Below are positions 1 to 11,230 of a DNA stretch of 64,000 nucleotides, piece after piece. A program made the translations under genes and the position numbers. Below the pieces are notes generated by a model, which saw only the letters and a program-made list of their open reading frames with translations, did no database searches and was not told where the DNA came from. Positions within the stretch are counted from its first letter, which is position 1; each line of letters begins with the position of its first letter. The stretch comes from Cloeon dipterum (taxonomy: Eukaryota > Arthropoda > Insecta > Ephemeroptera > Baetidae): the NCBI RefSeq assembly GCF_949628265.1, contig NC_088790.1:23626545-23690544 (forward strand), read 5' to 3'.

Positions 1-734
1 GCCAAATGATCAAACTCACTGAGCGAAAGATTTTTTACTAAATGCAGTGTTTCTCCTGTGGTGAATGATTCTAACTGGGAAGCATGAACTTGCTTTTAAT
101 TTATTTTGAAAGAAAAAGTTAAAAAGTGAGCCAGACTGAATGAGCGAGTTGCAAATTAAGATCCCATTATATGCCTTATCGATTTTCTATCCATTTTAGG
201 GCATTCCGTAGTTTTGGTTTATTTTAATTGTATTTCACAAACCCAGAAAGTTTTCTGACTGAATTTATAAGTATGCTATGTTTTCGTTTGTGGTGAATTT
301 ATTGGATTCTAGGACCATTGGTTTGAAATCTTTTTAATTTAACGGCTTACGAGTTGTGGAGTTCCGGAAGTTCCATAATTTAACCTGCTTTAAATTTTTA
401 AGTATAAAGCCATCTTTTTATTATTTTTTAAATATTTCTTTTAAAAATATCGCTGTAAGCTCAAAATGGCTTGAAATATAATTGCTTAAAATTTTCTTCG
501 CTGAATATCATTTCATTTAGATGTTTTTTTCATATGGTCCAAACTTAAAAAACTATTTTAAATCAACACTTTTAAAATAAAATATATATATTATTTTTTC
601 TTAACCTTCACAATCTTTAAAAATGAGTTTGACTTCACCGAAAGTGTTTCACTTCTAATTCCGAAAATTCACCACAAACTTAAATAAATTTCCATTTTGT
701 GAGAAACAGATTTTACCGACCTTTCCTTTTGCAG
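1..734 (+). other. AT-rich intron upstream of the first visible Etnppl exon
   Basis: No coding potential is seen on either strand. The stretch is AT-rich with long A and T runs and ends in a polypyrimidine tract and AG at 733-734, so it is best read as the 3' part of an intron whose 5' exon lies before the window. Confidence 0.6.
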
Positions 735-1493
735 TATGGTGGCAATCCAGTATCTTGCGCCGTTGCCCTGGCAGTCATGAACGTGATTGAGAATCAAAAT
801 CTGAAGGAGAACGCCACACGGGTCGGCAACCACCTGATCAACTCGCTCAAAATCATGTGCAAGAAGCACACCGTTGTCGGCGACGTCAGAGGAGTTGGCC
901 TCTTTGTCGGCATCGAACTCGTCAAAGACCAAATCACGAAGGAGCCTGCGACGGATGCGGCTGTCTACGTTGTTAAAAGGTTAATTTTTTTATAAATACA
1001 AAAACAGCAAAACACTAGTAAAAATTGAGGGATAAAATTATTCAATCCTGAATTCAATGGGTTTTTTTAAACTCAAAAAACGCTTTTTTATGTTTCAAGA
1101 ATGCGAGAGAACTTCATTCTGCTCAGTTCTGACGGGCCGTATAACAATGTCTTGAAGTTGAAGCCGCCCATGGTGTTTTCCCTGGAAAATGCTGATCATT
1201 TCATCAAAATTCTTGATGAACTTTTACTCGAAGTGAAGGACGGAGTGGTAAACTTCCCTGAAATTGGCCTTGCTGGACAGTTTATATAATTAAAAACTTT
1301 AGGTTCCAACAAATGACGTGATTCACGCAAATAACGTGAAAGCAATGTCGAAGGATCTGCAAGACAGCTTCCTCAACGGTCCCACTGAGCGCAAGATCCG
1401 CATTGACGAAGTAATCCAAACCCACATGATTTAGTTTTGAATTAAAATTAATATCTTGATTGATTCCAGGCGGAGAGCATGACAGGAAATTAA
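735..1493 (+). CDS. Etnppl: Ethanolamine-phosphate phospho-lyase (AGXT2-like), 3' partial
   Basis: These are the last four exons: 735-979, 1100-1247, 1303-1410 and 1470-1493 (TAA). Phases match at each junction and the introns are 120, 55 and 59 nt. The encoded C-terminal domain contains YGGNPVSCAVALAV, GDVRGVGLFVGIELVKD and SSDGPYNNVLKLKPPMVF, which are diagnostic of the class-III PLP aminotransferase fold branch that includes ETNPPL and Drosophila CG8745. From family knowledge, the enzyme breaks phosphoethanolamine into acetaldehyde, ammonia and phosphate, in phospholipid and sphingolipid turnover. The PLP-binding lysine and the large domain are encoded before the window and cannot be checked. 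A related 5-phosphohydroxylysine lyase is the main alternative. An AATAAA at 1776-1781 may end the transcript. Confidence 0.85.
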
Positions 1494-2690
1494 TATTAGT
1501 ACAAGATTCTGGCTGTAGATTGCTGCATTCCCTCTATTGAAATATTCCAGGGTAATTTTAAGGCTTGCTATGTGAAATGACACTTTTTAATATTATATAA
1601 CTCTGTCTTAGTATTGAATTTAAATTGTGCTGTTAAATCAAAAAACGAATTTTATCTCCTTATTAGGAAACTTTTTGTGATGATTTTTTACAAATTGATG
1701 CTGATTCAATTGAATGTATTTGTCTTTGTGCGCCGTCAAAAAATATTGCACAATATTGTTCTTGTCCAAACTTAAAATAAATCTTGTCTGGTCCGCGACC
1801 ACTATATCTTAAAATAATTGCACGTGTTTTAAAAAATCTTGATTGTATGCAAGGCTCAAATGAGAAAATAGATTATTAAATTATACTGAACGAACTCAAA
1901 ATAAAAAGTTCTGATAGGGTTGGTGGAAACATGACAGCAAAATTAATTCGTCCTGGTCCCGGCAAAAATGCGTAACTTTCAACAACCAAACGCGAATTTC
2001 CTTGTTGCAAGAAAAGGTCAACAATCAATTTGACAATGAAAATTTGGGTGTTCGTTGAACGTTGCGCAATTTTTTCCAGGACCAGGACGAATTAGTACAT
2101 ATTGCCCTAACAATAAGAAAAAAGGTCTTATGACGAACACGATTTGGCTGAATCAATAGTTCACGTCTTTTTCGCCAAGAATGCGCAAAGTAAAAGGATT
2201 TTTTGTACGTATTTAAATTGTAGTGAGTGGCCAAAAATTATATTAAAAGCGCTGGCGCCATCTGTTGGCGGTTACAAACACCAAGAAGAGCTATAGCTCG
2301 AAAACAAAAAAAATTTGATTTTTTTTATATTTAAATCAACGAGTAATTCTGAATGAGAGGTATTGTGGAAGAATTCTTTGATGAAATTGCTTCATGTGCG
2401 TTGGACCACATTTGACTGAAATGTTCCCATTTCCCCCTTTTCTCATTCGATAATGCCGCTCTTAAAGAGGGGCGTGGCAGGAGCTGGTTTTTTACGTCGA
2501 TGTAAATAAACATCGTCATGACCCTTCTGCTTTCCAAATATTGTTTTCCCCATAATTCGATATGTGGCTTCAGAACTTCATAAAACGTTGAACCCCACTA
2601 ATTCAGCTTAAAAGAATTTCAACTAAAAATAAAACCTTTTCCCATTTATTTCAATCTGCCGCTGACTCCCGTGGCCCCCTTTTTTTCCTC
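1494..2690. other. Intergenic: Etnppl 3' flank with a foldback repeat
   Basis: This AT-rich spacer holds the probable Etnppl 3' UTR and poly(A) signal (1776-1781), the imperfect hairpin at 1941-2098 and a GGCGCCATCTGTTGGCGG motif at 2254-2271. The short open frames on the minus strand (2025-2234, 2331-2537) show no recognisable protein. Confidence 0.6.
1941..2098. repeat. Imperfect inverted repeat (MITE-like foldback)
   Basis: The left arm (about 1941-2000) and the reverse complement of the right arm (about 2035-2098) share the outer block AATTCGTCCTGGTCC and a gapped continuation that includes a run of A followed by TGCG and a TTCAAC block. The arms are about 60 nt with a loop of roughly 35-40 nt. 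No transposase is nearby. A non-autonomous foldback or MITE remnant is the simplest reading. Confidence 0.6.
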
Positions 2691-2700
2691 CACACTCAAG

Positions 2701-2708
2701 TATCGATA
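2701..2708. promoter_or_regulatory. DRE motif (TATCGATA)
   Basis: A perfect palindromic DRE (target of DREF/BEAF-type factors at insect housekeeping promoters) is followed 11 nt later by ATCGATAC. It lies about 235 bp before the inferred split start codon of the zinc-finger gene, where GC content also rises. This suggests the core promoter lies near 2700-2780. Confidence 0.5.
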
Positions 2709-2935
2709 CGGATGGCGGATCGATACTAGCATCCCATTCCCATTAGGGGAGCGACGGAGAGAAAGAGCTTGGAGCTTGAGTCTCGGCTGCATCCCATCGA
2801 GTGTCAGCATTGCCTAGCTCGTCATCCATTTGGCCTGAGATTGTTGTTGTTTTGTTCGAGCTCTGGGCAGCCACTCATCGGATCTGCTCTTGGCAGAACT
2901 CTTCCTCAAACAATCGGCATTAATGTTCGGCACTT

Positions 2936-5900
2936 ATGTAAGTCGGGTTGGCATCGGCCTTGTTAGAATGATGATGCTAATCGTTTGAATGGGGCTGCCG
3001 CAGGTACTCTCACCTTTCCCATGGTAGCAACAGCAGCAACAACGTGCGGCCTGTTTACCGCAACGGGGACCCGCCGTGGGTGCTGAAGCCGCCCGCAAAC
3101 GAGAATCCACTCATCAAAATCCCTCACCCGACTGAGATGAACCCGAAAGTGAGTGGCCCATGGCCCGAATCGGCCCGCCAGCTGCGTGGCCCATTTACTC
3201 CTCCTCCGTGGCAAAAGAGCACTTTCTAACGCCAGGGTTCGCCCTAAATAAAGGCCATTGCTGAAGAACTGTCCAAATTTTGCCAGATATTTCAACCCCT
3301 GATCTCTGGATGGTTCAATTTTGGCCAGATTTCATATTTTGATAGTACAAACTATGAAGCTTCTAAAGGGGCTAAAGAGAAAGCATTGCGTCTTTATGGG
3401 CCTGTTTTAATGTGATGGAATTAATTCTGCAAAACTTAAGAAAATCCTTGCTGTTATTGCATAAAATATTGAACTAATCAGCAAATGAAACAGACGTCGC
3501 TCATGTAGATGGCTTTTCATAATTAATTAATCGGTTTTAGTCAATTTCTTACTTAAACATTCAATGGTTTTCGATGCAAAATCGTGCTCTTGCTCTTTAA
3601 AGAGCACAACTTGGTATGTGTTTAGGATAAATTGAACAAATTTCTTACATTTCTTTACCGAAAAATGGAATTTCGCGACAAAAATTCTCCAAATTAACGT
3701 CCAGAAGATTTTTAAAGAGGGATTTATTGAATAATTCTCTGAGCCTTGAGGACATCTCAACTCACAGTCAATTATTGAGAGAAATTTTGTCTAATTTTGC
3801 TCTGGATTTTTTATCTTTGGGTTTATAATTGACTACTAAAATTAGGAATGTTTATTTATCAACCAGTTCAAAACCTGCTACAAAATCTTCTTTCATGTGT
3901 AAAAAAACAGTTTAAAAATCTATTGGAGCAAAACATTCCGCTAAAAATAAAAATCATGAGAACAATTCCCTAGATTTTTTACACTTTTTAGACATTCTGG
4001 CCGCTTAACACGATTTTGTGTCTTACACTTGCACGATTCGTCCCAAATTTGACATTTGATGGTTCCGTAAGCTCCGAAAAAATTATTCAACCGTCTAAAT
4101 TTGACAGTCCTATTAATAATTTAATAAATCGCTTTCCAGGCAATACCGGTGTCTATTCCCGCGCCTGGCCTGTTGGCGTCGACGTCCGCGACGGCGGACA
4201 TTGCGGCGGCGGCGAGCCAGCACTTCAGCTACAACTACAGCTTGATGAACCAGATGTACCCGACGGGCTACAAATGCGAGCTGGTGAACAAGAAGTCAAG
4301 CGGCAAAGGGGCACATTTGTGCAAGTGCGGCGCCGCGTTCAACAACAGCTCCGAGCTCAAGTCGCACCACAGCCAGGCGCACCACAAGGAGATCGAGGCG
4401 ACGGCCGGCGCCGCCACCAGGAAGGGCTGCGACATCTGCGGCGCCGAGATCGTCAACAGGTAGATATGACAGAGAGGAAAACGGCTCATTAGGCTCATTA
4501 GGAGACTGTGCCATTGCAGGAATAAGAAGCGCTTCCAAAACAGGACCCGCTGCCAGAACTGCATCGACGACTGCCTCGCCTCCCAGGGCATGAAAGGCAG
4601 GTACCAGCGGAGGCCGCCCTGCCCCCAGAAGTGCAAAAACTGCAACGGGTCTGGAGTAATTTTCGAAGGAAGGTACGTCCGGCGTTTCGTTGTTACGAAT
4701 AATTGGGCCTCTAGCTGCTTTTATTAATTGATAAAAATAAATAAATATATCAAGCAAAATCAACAAACTTCTTTAAAAAACTGCTTTCATAGGTTTTATG
4801 TTGATTTCATTTTCTTTTAAATCTGCAAAGCCCATCTAAAGTAATCCAAGGCACATGTGAACTTTAGTAAAAAATAAAACTGGTTTTTACTTACGTTTTT
4901 AGTAAAATCCACCCCAGTCAGAAAAATTCGGCCCTAAAGGTGACCAAAAACTAAAACAGTCCTTTTTGAAGGGACCGTTCGGTCTTTTCGCGGGTCCGGT
5001 AGTTTTTCATGATAAATTTTCAATTAAATTCAAAATAAAATACGACTGTTTTTTTTTTGCTAAAATTAACAACGCCAAATCTTGGGTTCTGAGCGTCAAA
5101 ATTGGTAAAATTACACACCGTTTGACTCATCTTGATCTCTCCTAATGAACTGAAGGGTCAAAGGGGTGTCAATACCACCCCCTTTCAACCCATTGCTAAC
5201 CAACCATGCTAATAAAATTATTTCAAACTGTTCCAAATACCATTAAAAACCACCCCTACCGGTTTTCAATATTTAAAGGGCGTTCTTTGAAAATTTGAAG
5301 GTGGAGGGTCTCTTTCATCATTCATTTCGGTAATAGGGAAGGTCAAGATGAGTCTATTAGTGTGCAGTTGAAAAGAAACGAGATTTTGTTGAAAAATTAT
5401 CTTAAAGTAACCCGAAATGACCTCTGATCTTATCTTATGGCTTAAAATTTGGTGTTCATTCATATACTTTGCCTTGACGAGAAGAATCCTAATTCCTAAT
5501 CACTTTTATTTTTTAAATTGTGCCACAAGGAGATGAGAAATCGCATAATTATTCAAAATGTCCCAAAACCATTCCTTGTCTCACAAAATTAAATTCCAAA
5601 TTCTAATCTGTTCTGGTTTTGGTGTAGGGACGACAAGCCATTCCACTGCACGCTGTGCAACAACACTTTCTCGCGCTACTCGTCGCTGTGGAGCCACAAG
5701 CGGCTGCACTCAGGGGACAAGCCGTTCGCGTGCGACCAGTGCGACGCGTCGTTCGCCAAACAGGCCTACCTGAAGAACCACAAACGCGTGCACTCGGGCG
5801 AGAAGCCGTTCAAATGCTCGACCTGCGGCCAGGAGTTCAGCCAGGGGCCGCATCTCAAGAACCACGAGCGCATCCATACCGGCGAGAGACCTTATGTGTG

Positions 5901-7742
5901 TGAAATCTGCCAGAAGCGCTTCTCCAGGCACTCCACCCTCTGGAACCACAGACGCATCCACACTGGAGAAAAACCCTATCGTTGTGACATTTGTGGCTCC
6001 TCCTTTTCCCAGGTACTATCATTTGCTTGAGCACTGACCGAAATGAGTCGAATTGGCTTAAAATATGACATACTATTCAAGGGTTTGTCAAAAGGGTGGA
6101 CATTGAAAAAAGAATATCGTGTTTTTTATATTTAAATTACAATTATTTAATTTTTTGGCTGTGATATCGAATTTTTATCACCAAAGTAATTTCTTAACCT
6201 TATATTTTAAATAAATTTTTACTTTCAACAATAATTTTAATTTGATTTCCACAGCAAATTAATACAAAAATTCCAAACAACTGGAATTTTCTTGCACTTT
6301 TTCTTAAATAATCGTACAGGCCAAACTATGATCCCTGTGGCAAAATTAAAAAAAAATTTCTTTCTTTACATCTGGTTTTAATAATGTAATCTAATTTTAT
6401 AGCAAAGGTTTTCCCCCAGTATTTAAAACAGGAATATTTGAAGAATTTACTCGTTTATCTGGCCTCTCAACGGACTTTTCGATTTTTTGTATAAAAAATA
6501 GTCAATTTTTCTAAAGCTCAGCCAGCCACGCTGCGTCGCGCCAACGGGCAAATTTTGAGTCTCGTGGGCAGCCGCCAGCCACCGTAAAATGTCTTCTGGC
6601 CCTTCGGCGCTATCAAACTTCACGTTTAAAATAATTTTAGCCGCGCCTCCCGCCGGTGAAAATGGCCAGCCACTGGGCAAAAGATTTAGCTAGAAATTCA
6701 CCCAGAACCGCTCAAAACATTTCATAAATTTAGCCAGATGGACTTATTGTTGAAAGCCATTACCACTCCGGTTATTTAAAATTTTCGGCCAATTACATTG
6801 CAATATCAGGTTCAGTACTGCTTTTGTGCATTTTTTATTTGATGACGTGCTTGAAACCATCTGTTGGTAGCTTATTTGAACTCAAGGGAATTTCCATAAT
6901 AGGGAGATAAATTTTTATAAACATGTTTCTTTTTTAATTCGATTGAATTGAAGTTTCGCCACTTAGAAACACTACTCTTGTGTTAATAAAAATTGTTAAA
7001 TTACTGTTCGAAGAAAAAAAAGATAAAATAAATTAAAACTAATCAAAACACATCGGATGCTTTACACATTTTCGGGGTTACATTTGCTTACTACCCGATA
7101 TTTTTCACCACTGGTTTTTTCAACTCCATTTTTACCAATTTGTTGCGCAAGAAATTAAATTTTTTCCATTTTCCCCGTGTGAAAATGTAAAATTTGCGGT
7201 CGAAGTGGACAAAATTTCCTCTATTGGGCGATTTTTATTTTTTAAATTGCCATTTTGAAGCCTCAATATATATCTAGAAATTTCTCTCTGACACTTTTTC
7301 AAGTTAAGATCATGAGAAAATAATAAGTACATTTTTTTAAAATGCGGGTGTTTTGCAACCTTGCACCAAAATGAATAATATTAGTGTTCTCATTTTATTA
7401 CCTCTTTAATTATTTACATCCCAAAAGGTTTACCAATTGGTTGTTAACCTTTGTTGTGTTCGATTTCAGGGGACGCATTTGAAAAACCACCGAAAAGTAC
7501 ACACAGGCGAACGGCCGTTTCGCTGCGACATCTGCGACGTGGGTTTCAGCGACCGTTTCACCCTGAAGCGGCACCGCAACGTGCACGGCGGCGCCAACGG
7601 CGGCGGCGGCAGCAGCAGCAACAGCAACCAGGGCCCCGAGGAGTCGACCGGGCCGAGTCTCGTCGATTTGTACAAGTGCGAGGTCGGCCAGGTGGCCTTT
7701 CCCGGCTGCCAACGCCCTCCGGAGGACGAGAAACCCTTATAG
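2936..7742 (+). CDS. C2H2 zinc-finger protein with six tandem fingers
   Basis: Exons: 2936-2937 (AT of the start codon), 3004-3148, 4140-4459, 4520-4672, 5628-6012 and 7470-7742 (TAG). Together they give 1278 nt, or 425 residues. The ATG is split by a 66-nt intron with a GTAAGT donor, and an in-frame TAA lies 12-14 nt before it in the spliced frame. The N-terminal 150 residues are proline- and alanine-rich and include FSYNYSLMNQMYPTGYK. Next comes an atypical CxC...H...H unit, then a Cys-rich module (CDICG, CQNCIDDC, CPQKCKNC). Residues about 214-375 form six canonical C2H2 fingers with TGEKP/SGDKP linkers, followed by a Gly/Ser/Asn tail. It is very likely a nuclear DNA-binding regulator. I do not recognise the orthologue. 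Introns 3149-4139 and 6013-7469 are AT-rich; intron 4673-5627 holds a palindromic repeat. Confidence 0.85.
5072..5385. repeat. Dispersed repeat A, inverted pair in a zinc-finger intron
   Basis: The plus copy (about 5072-5190) contains GCCAAATCTTGGGTTCTGAG and ACACACCGTTTGACTCATCT. A minus copy follows at about 5290-5385, whose complement reads CACACTAATAGACTCATCTT. Related sequence occurs at 20195-20305 and 48145-48660. The two copies lie tail to tail, as at 48 kb. Confidence 0.6.
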
Positions 7743-8748
7743 TGGCTGCTAGTCCTCGTCTAAGCTCAGTTCATTGCCTCTGACACTGTTGCACGCCTCC
7801 CACGGCCTGTGAGTAGCTCTTTTTATCTTAATTATTTGCTCTTCTATAATCCATTTATGTTAAATTGCTATTTTATTAAAAAAAATCCGATCAATAGGTT
7901 ATTCTCTTGAAAGCACATTCCGACTCATTGACGCCAATTTGTTTGTCCTCAGATCCAAGCAAATCGGATGCCAACTCAGCGCCGCAGCCGTGATGCACAC
8001 GATAAGTGAGTTTAACGCACCAATGGCGAATTGAACACTGGACACACAGAACCAATTATTTTCATGCGAACAGAGCCGTACGTTTTTGTGAATACAGACA
8101 AACATTTCTCGTGTACTTTAAAAAAGGAAAGAAAAACGCGGTGGCGCTTCCAGCAAGCTGCTTCGGATGTTAGTGCCGAGTGGAACTTCTTGCCTGACTC
8201 TTCTTTCCACATACTTCATCGGTTCGCTAGGTGGATAGTGACACAAATTTCTTATCGACCGGTGCACACACTTGCGCTTGGATTTGTATAATTCGTATTA
8301 TAGTTTGCTGAATATTGATTGAAATGGAAAAATTTAAATTTGCAGATTATTATATCGAGTAAGAACCATGTGTTACCCAAATTTCGTGGAGTTTCAAACA
8401 ATAAAGCATTCCTATATAAAAATCAAAGCTGTATTAGGTTTCATCAAAAACACCTGACTGTATTTCTAGGAGGAAACCGTGCAGTTAAGATTATTATATA
8501 TTATTCAATTCTTGAGACTAAAAACAATTTTTTCTTGAATAGTTAAAACCAGAATGCTACGTCATTTTTTTTCAAGCACTACAGATGCCTAACAAGGAAT
8601 TCCGCTGTCCAACCACCTCTCACATATAAATGTAAATAAATTTTTTCTACAAATTTCGCTCTTTGCTCTTTCAAATAAAATTTCCCACTGTTTTTAAATT
8701 AATATTAGGTTGGTGTGTAATTTCAAAATGTTATGATTAATTAAATTT
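7743..8748. other. Convergent 3' flanks of the zinc-finger and coiled-coil genes
   Basis: No convincing coding exon. The interval probably holds the 3' UTRs of both genes. Plus-strand AATAAA signals occur near 8640 and 8672. A GTGAGTAG donor-like site near 7809 hints at alternative 3' splicing but has no clear partner. Confidence 0.5.
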
Positions 8749-11230
8749 TTACGAGGGACCGTTTTTCTTAACTTCTACTATCCACTCTGTCAACATTTGG
8801 TCCTCTTTGCTGTTGCTTTCCGACGCCTTTTCAAGCGGCTCGTAAATTTGCACAAACAACTTTTCGCCGCAACGTTCGTCAAAGCAGACGAGCTCTTCTA
8901 TTCGGCGGTGGTCCACCTCGACTGGCGGCGATCTCGCTTTCTTTTTAGGCACTTTTACAAAATAATTTTTGTGCTCAATTGTAATCTGAATAAAAAAAAT
9001 TATCAATTTTTTACATCTGAAGATAATCTTAAAATGAACCTTTTCCTGCCGTTGCAAGAGAGCCAATTGCGACCTTTTTGCCAGACGCTCGGCCCTTTTC
9101 TGCACGCTGTGCATTTTCGCCAAATGTTTCAGTCTGCTCCTTTCCTTGGCAATCCACTCCTGAAAATCCTCATCATTATTGAAACTTTTGCTCTTTCGCT
9201 CATGCTGCAATTTACCTTTTCCAATATAACCTGTTCGGTGGCGGAAATTCCTCTCCGCAGATGAAAAATTTCATTGTGCATCGATTGTAGTTTCCGCTCT
9301 AAAAGACTTATCATTTGCGTGGGCCGCAGGGTCTTTGAAAAGAAATACATTTTCTTATTATATTTTGCTTTATAAAATATAATATACCTGACAATTGGTG
9401 TGCAGGACGTTTTCAAATAAAGAAATGACGGTAACAAGCTCTTCTCTCTCCTCGGCAAAATTTTTCTTCGGGTTTGTGCTTGCAAAATGAGAACAAAATG
9501 TATTTTTATATTCGCCAAAAAATATATATAGAACCATTTTGTGTTTTTTGTCTCACCGATAGTCAGCGTTGACTTGCGCGACGAGTTTCAGCGACTCCAG
9601 CTTTTCTTTCTGTCCTTCCAACTCTTCAGTGTAGTCTCTCAGCATGGCAAGCGATTTTTCCTAATTTCATCAATTAAATCGTTACCTGTTTAACAGTTTA
9701 TTCACCCTCTGTGCCTGGAATTCCACTTCCATTCTGCCCAGTTTGCATTTCAACTCGTTGGCGTTTTTGTATCGCATTTGTCCCTCCATCTCGTAATTCT
9801 GCATCAGGTTGAAAAACCGTTTTGTATCCAAACTTTGACAGTCTATTTGAACCACGCAATTAATTTAATTTAAAAATAAAATTGAGTATTATTAACCTGG
9901 CGTAGTTTGGTCGAGGGAATTTTTCAGTTGCGAATACAAATGGACTGTGTCGCCGGCGGGCAGGCGCGTCAACTGGTTGTGCGGTTGGACCGGAACCCTG
10001 GCGCCGTCGTAATTCGGATTTTGCAGCTGACAAATCATCTCCTTGACTTGGAAGTAGAAGAGCCACTTGTTGAGCGTGCTGGTCATCCTGGCCAACGCCT
10101 CCAGATACTGCAACTCCAGCAGGGCCACCCTTTTTTCTTTCGAAACTTTGTCGTAAGCCAGTTGCACTCCACTTTAAAAAAGTTTCAGCATTTTAATAAA
10201 AAAATCTCATTACTGCAATATTCTAGGTAAATTTTACTTTTTCTTGTAATGCAACTCTCGCCAAATAAAATTTGTTTTAGGGTCGAATTTTTTCTCACAT
10301 GTAAAAGTAATTTATTACCATTTTTAATTAGTGATTGGAAAATTATTCCTTACATGCAAAAATATATATTTTTGATGGGGTGTGCGTTAGGGGTTGATGA
10401 GGGAGGGTTTAATATACGTTTCTGTTTGATTTAAAACAGCTACGTTGCAATTTGCGCTAGAAAAATGAATTAATTCCTTCAAGACAAGGGTGGAGGAGGA
10501 ATGAATAGGGCCGCGCCCCCTAACGGAACAGCGTTCAAGGCCATTATTTATTGCCATTTTATTTCAAATCAATATAATACATTTCTTTACCTTGTCACAG
10601 AACGAATATGTGAGGAAGGGCATAAACTAGAAATAATTTCAAGAGGATTCTGTCTAAAAGAAAAGTGAAATAAACATTTAATTGACCAAAGGTAACGCGC
10701 CTAAATATTTAAAGTTAATTAACCAGAATTTCCTAGCCTTGTCATATCAAATTTATTTATTTAAATTTTCAATCAGAGAAGCTTAGAAATATTTTAATTT
10801 CAAAAATCTCAATTGCATTCAAATAAATTAAGAATTTATTCGTCTAAAGAAGAATAAACTTGTTGAATTTATTATTTTAAAGAAGAATAAACTTGCTGCT
10901 GTAGAATTACCTGTCCAGTTGTTCTGTTGCAGGTTTTTGAAATTTCTGCACGAAAATTGTGGGCAAAACATTTTTTATAATGTGTTCGATGCACGCAGCA
11001 ACGTCTGGTGCGGACAGTTCGTAGTCCTTTTCGACTTTCAAAACCTAACGAATAATTTTTTTAAACCGTGCAAAACCTAGTAAATTTTAACAAACCCGAC
11101 ACAGGGAAGTCCAGACTTGCTCGTTGATGTAGTCACTCCGCTTCAGCTTCCGTTCGTGCTTTTGCCTGGTTTTGAAAAGCGAGAAAAATTGGTCCCGGAA
11201 AAACTCGCCGATCTGCTGGTTTTGCTGCAT
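8749..11230 (-). CDS. Uncharacterised coiled-coil protein, 449 residues
   Basis: Nine exons in transcript order: 11230-11096, 11044-10911, 10171-9897, 9842-9706, 9660-9557, 9478-9388, 9332-9216, 9159-9040 and 8985-8749 (TAA). Phases agree at every junction and sum to 1350 nt. The start is the first ATG after an in-frame TAA. The N-terminal 90 residues (MQQNQQIGEFFRDQFF, then NEQVWTSLCR) may be globular. From about residue 95 the protein is rich in Leu, Glu, Lys, Gln and Arg in heptad-like order, consistent with long coiled coils, and a lysine-rich stretch (KVPKKKARSPP) lies near the C-terminus. There is no signal peptide or membrane segment. The composition suggests a cytoskeletal, ciliary or centrosomal component, but this is inference. 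Most introns are 45-78 nt; introns 10172-10910 and 9843-9896 are AT-rich. Confidence 0.75.

Noticed and set aside
9160-9240. Apparent frameshift in the coiled-coil gene between ...ATEQVILEK and ...QHERKSKSF
   Set aside because: A 56-nt intron (9160-9215, minus strand) with donor AAG|GTAAAT and acceptor TTTTCAG restores the frame exactly. No frameshift or 26-nt intron is needed.
9661-9705. A 25-nt intron in the coiled-coil gene using the CAG|GTAACG donor
   Set aside because: It gives the wrong phase and is too short. The GTGAAT donor gives a 45-nt intron and keeps the frame.
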